From assembly GCA_026785815.1 (NCBI GenBank), contig JAJAZH010000413.1:1-5487 (forward strand): a stretch of DNA of 5,487 nucleotides, written 5' to 3'. Origin of the DNA: Ramlibacter sp. GTDB taxonomy: Bacteria; Pseudomonadota; Gammaproteobacteria; Burkholderiales; Burkholderiaceae_C. The notes below the pieces were generated by a model, which was given only the letters and a program-made list of their open reading frames with translations, was not told the DNA's origin and did no database searches. The translations under genes were made by a program, and so were the position numbers. Shown here piece after piece: positions 4,803 through 5,487 of the stretch (positions are counted from its first letter, which is position 1; each line of letters begins with the position of its first letter).

Positions 4803-5487
4803 AGCGTCGCCTACACCTCATCGCCGCTGCTGGCCAGCAAGACGCCGGTCTGGCGCAGCAAGCTGATCGTCGCGGCCATCGCGCTCGGCTTCTTCGGCCT
4901 GGCCGGCCGGGCCGCGTGGGTGCAGGTGTTCGGCAATGACTTCTTCCAGCGCCAGGGCGAAGTGCGGTTCGCACGCACGCTGGAGCTGCCGGCCAATCGG
5001 GGCCGGATCCTGGACCGCAACGGATTGCTGCTGGCGTCCAGCGTGCCGGCCCCCAGCATCTGGGCCATCCCGGAGGACGTGGAGCGCAGTGGCGACCGCT
5101 TGCCCCGGCTCGCCAAGCTGCTCGGAATGACGGCGGCCGAACTCGAAAAGAAGCTGGAAGACGAAGACAAGACCTTCGTCTGGCTCAAGCGCCAGGTCGA
5201 CGAAAGCGTCGCGCGCGAGATCGCGGCGCTGGGGCTGAAGGGCATCCACCAGCGGATGGAATACCGGCGCCAGTACCCGGAAGGCGAAGCGGCCGCGCAC
5301 GTGATCGGCTTCACCAACGTCGAGGACAAGGGCCAGGAAGGCATGGAGCTGGCCTTCGACAAGGAGCTGGCCGGCCGCGCCGGCTCGCGCCGGGTGCGCA
5401 ACGACCCGGTGGGGCGCGGGGTCGAGGACGTGGGCGAGCTGTCGGCGCCCGTCGACGGCCCCGCCCAGCCGCTGTCGGTCGACAGCA
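4794..5487 (+). CDS. ftsI: FtsI (PBP3), septal peptidoglycan transpeptidase, N-terminal part
   Basis: FtsI is the class B penicillin-binding protein that cross-links septal peptidoglycan in the periplasm, as partner of the glycosyltransferase FtsW. The frame is open to the window end and gives 231 residues, about 40% of a normal FtsI. A short cytoplasmic tail with KTPVWRSK (16-23) precedes one membrane segment at about 24-46 (LIVAAIALGFFGLAGRAAWV). The class B signature RGRILDRNG (69-77) and the pedestal or dimerisation-domain sequences KTFVWLKRQVD (126-136), EYRRQYPEGEAAAHVIGFTN (156-175) and GQEGMELAFDKEL (180-192) follow. The catalytic SxxK, SxN and KTG motifs lie beyond base 5487 and cannot be checked. 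ATG 4794 is chosen because homology starts there; it overlaps the stop of the small upstream frame. A weak TGGGGG (4784-4789) precedes it. Confidence 0.97.
   Translation, partial: MTRSVAYTSSPLLASKTPVWRSKLIVAAIALGFFGLAGRAAWVQVFGNDFFQRQGEVRFARTLELPANRGRILDRNGLLLASSVPAPSIWAIPEDVERSGDRLPRLAKLLGMTAAELEKKLEDEDKTFVWLKRQVDESVAREIAALGLKGIHQRMEYRRQYPEGEAAAHVIGFTNVEDKGQEGMELAFDKELAGRAGSRRVRNDPVGRGVEDVGELSAPVDGPAQPLSVDS

Overview
This window is a GC-rich, all-plus-strand stretch of a betaproteobacterial chromosome, most likely order Burkholderiales. The assignment rests on recalled family features: a short HslV propeptide before the catalytic Thr, HslU ending in DLSRYIL, and the start of the division and cell wall (dcw) cluster in the order mraZ-rsmH-ftsL-ftsI. 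No species can be named from the sequence alone.

Layout. (1) Bases 36-758 hold the C-terminal part of a STAS-domain protein of unknown function; its 5' end is suspect. Bases 1-136 may be foreign or rearranged, because their best coding character is on the minus strand. (2) Bases 839-2747 hold hslV and hslU, the protease and AAA+ unfoldase of the two-component HslVU (ClpQY) protease. A possible heat-shock promoter lies before hslV, and a small hairpin covers the hslU ribosome binding site. (3) Bases 2748-2993 are the only sizeable intergenic region. It is AT-richer than its surroundings and carries a probable dcw promoter overlapped by four perfectly phased 10-bp repeats (AGTGS + 5 nt), which are very probably the operator of MraZ. 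(4) Bases 2994-5487 hold mraZ, rsmH (mraW), ftsL, a tiny 54-codon frame and the first 231 codons of ftsI, which runs off the window. These genes form a tight operon with ATGA stop/start overlaps.

How the genes work together. HslVU degrades misfolded and regulatory proteins. MraZ controls transcription of the dcw operon, RsmH methylates 16S rRNA, FtsL helps to activate the septal machinery, and FtsI cross-links septal peptidoglycan. Most of the window is conserved housekeeping DNA.

The least ordinary part is bases 4633-4797. In relatives, as I recall them, ftsL and ftsI are directly joined. Here about 160 bp of tandem palindromes separates them, forming a small alanine-rich open frame coupled by ATGA to both neighbours. 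Its right edge repeats (24 of 30 bases) the rsmH-ftsL junction. This looks like a palindromic repeat insertion that kept translational coupling intact. I see no evidence of a novel multi-gene system.
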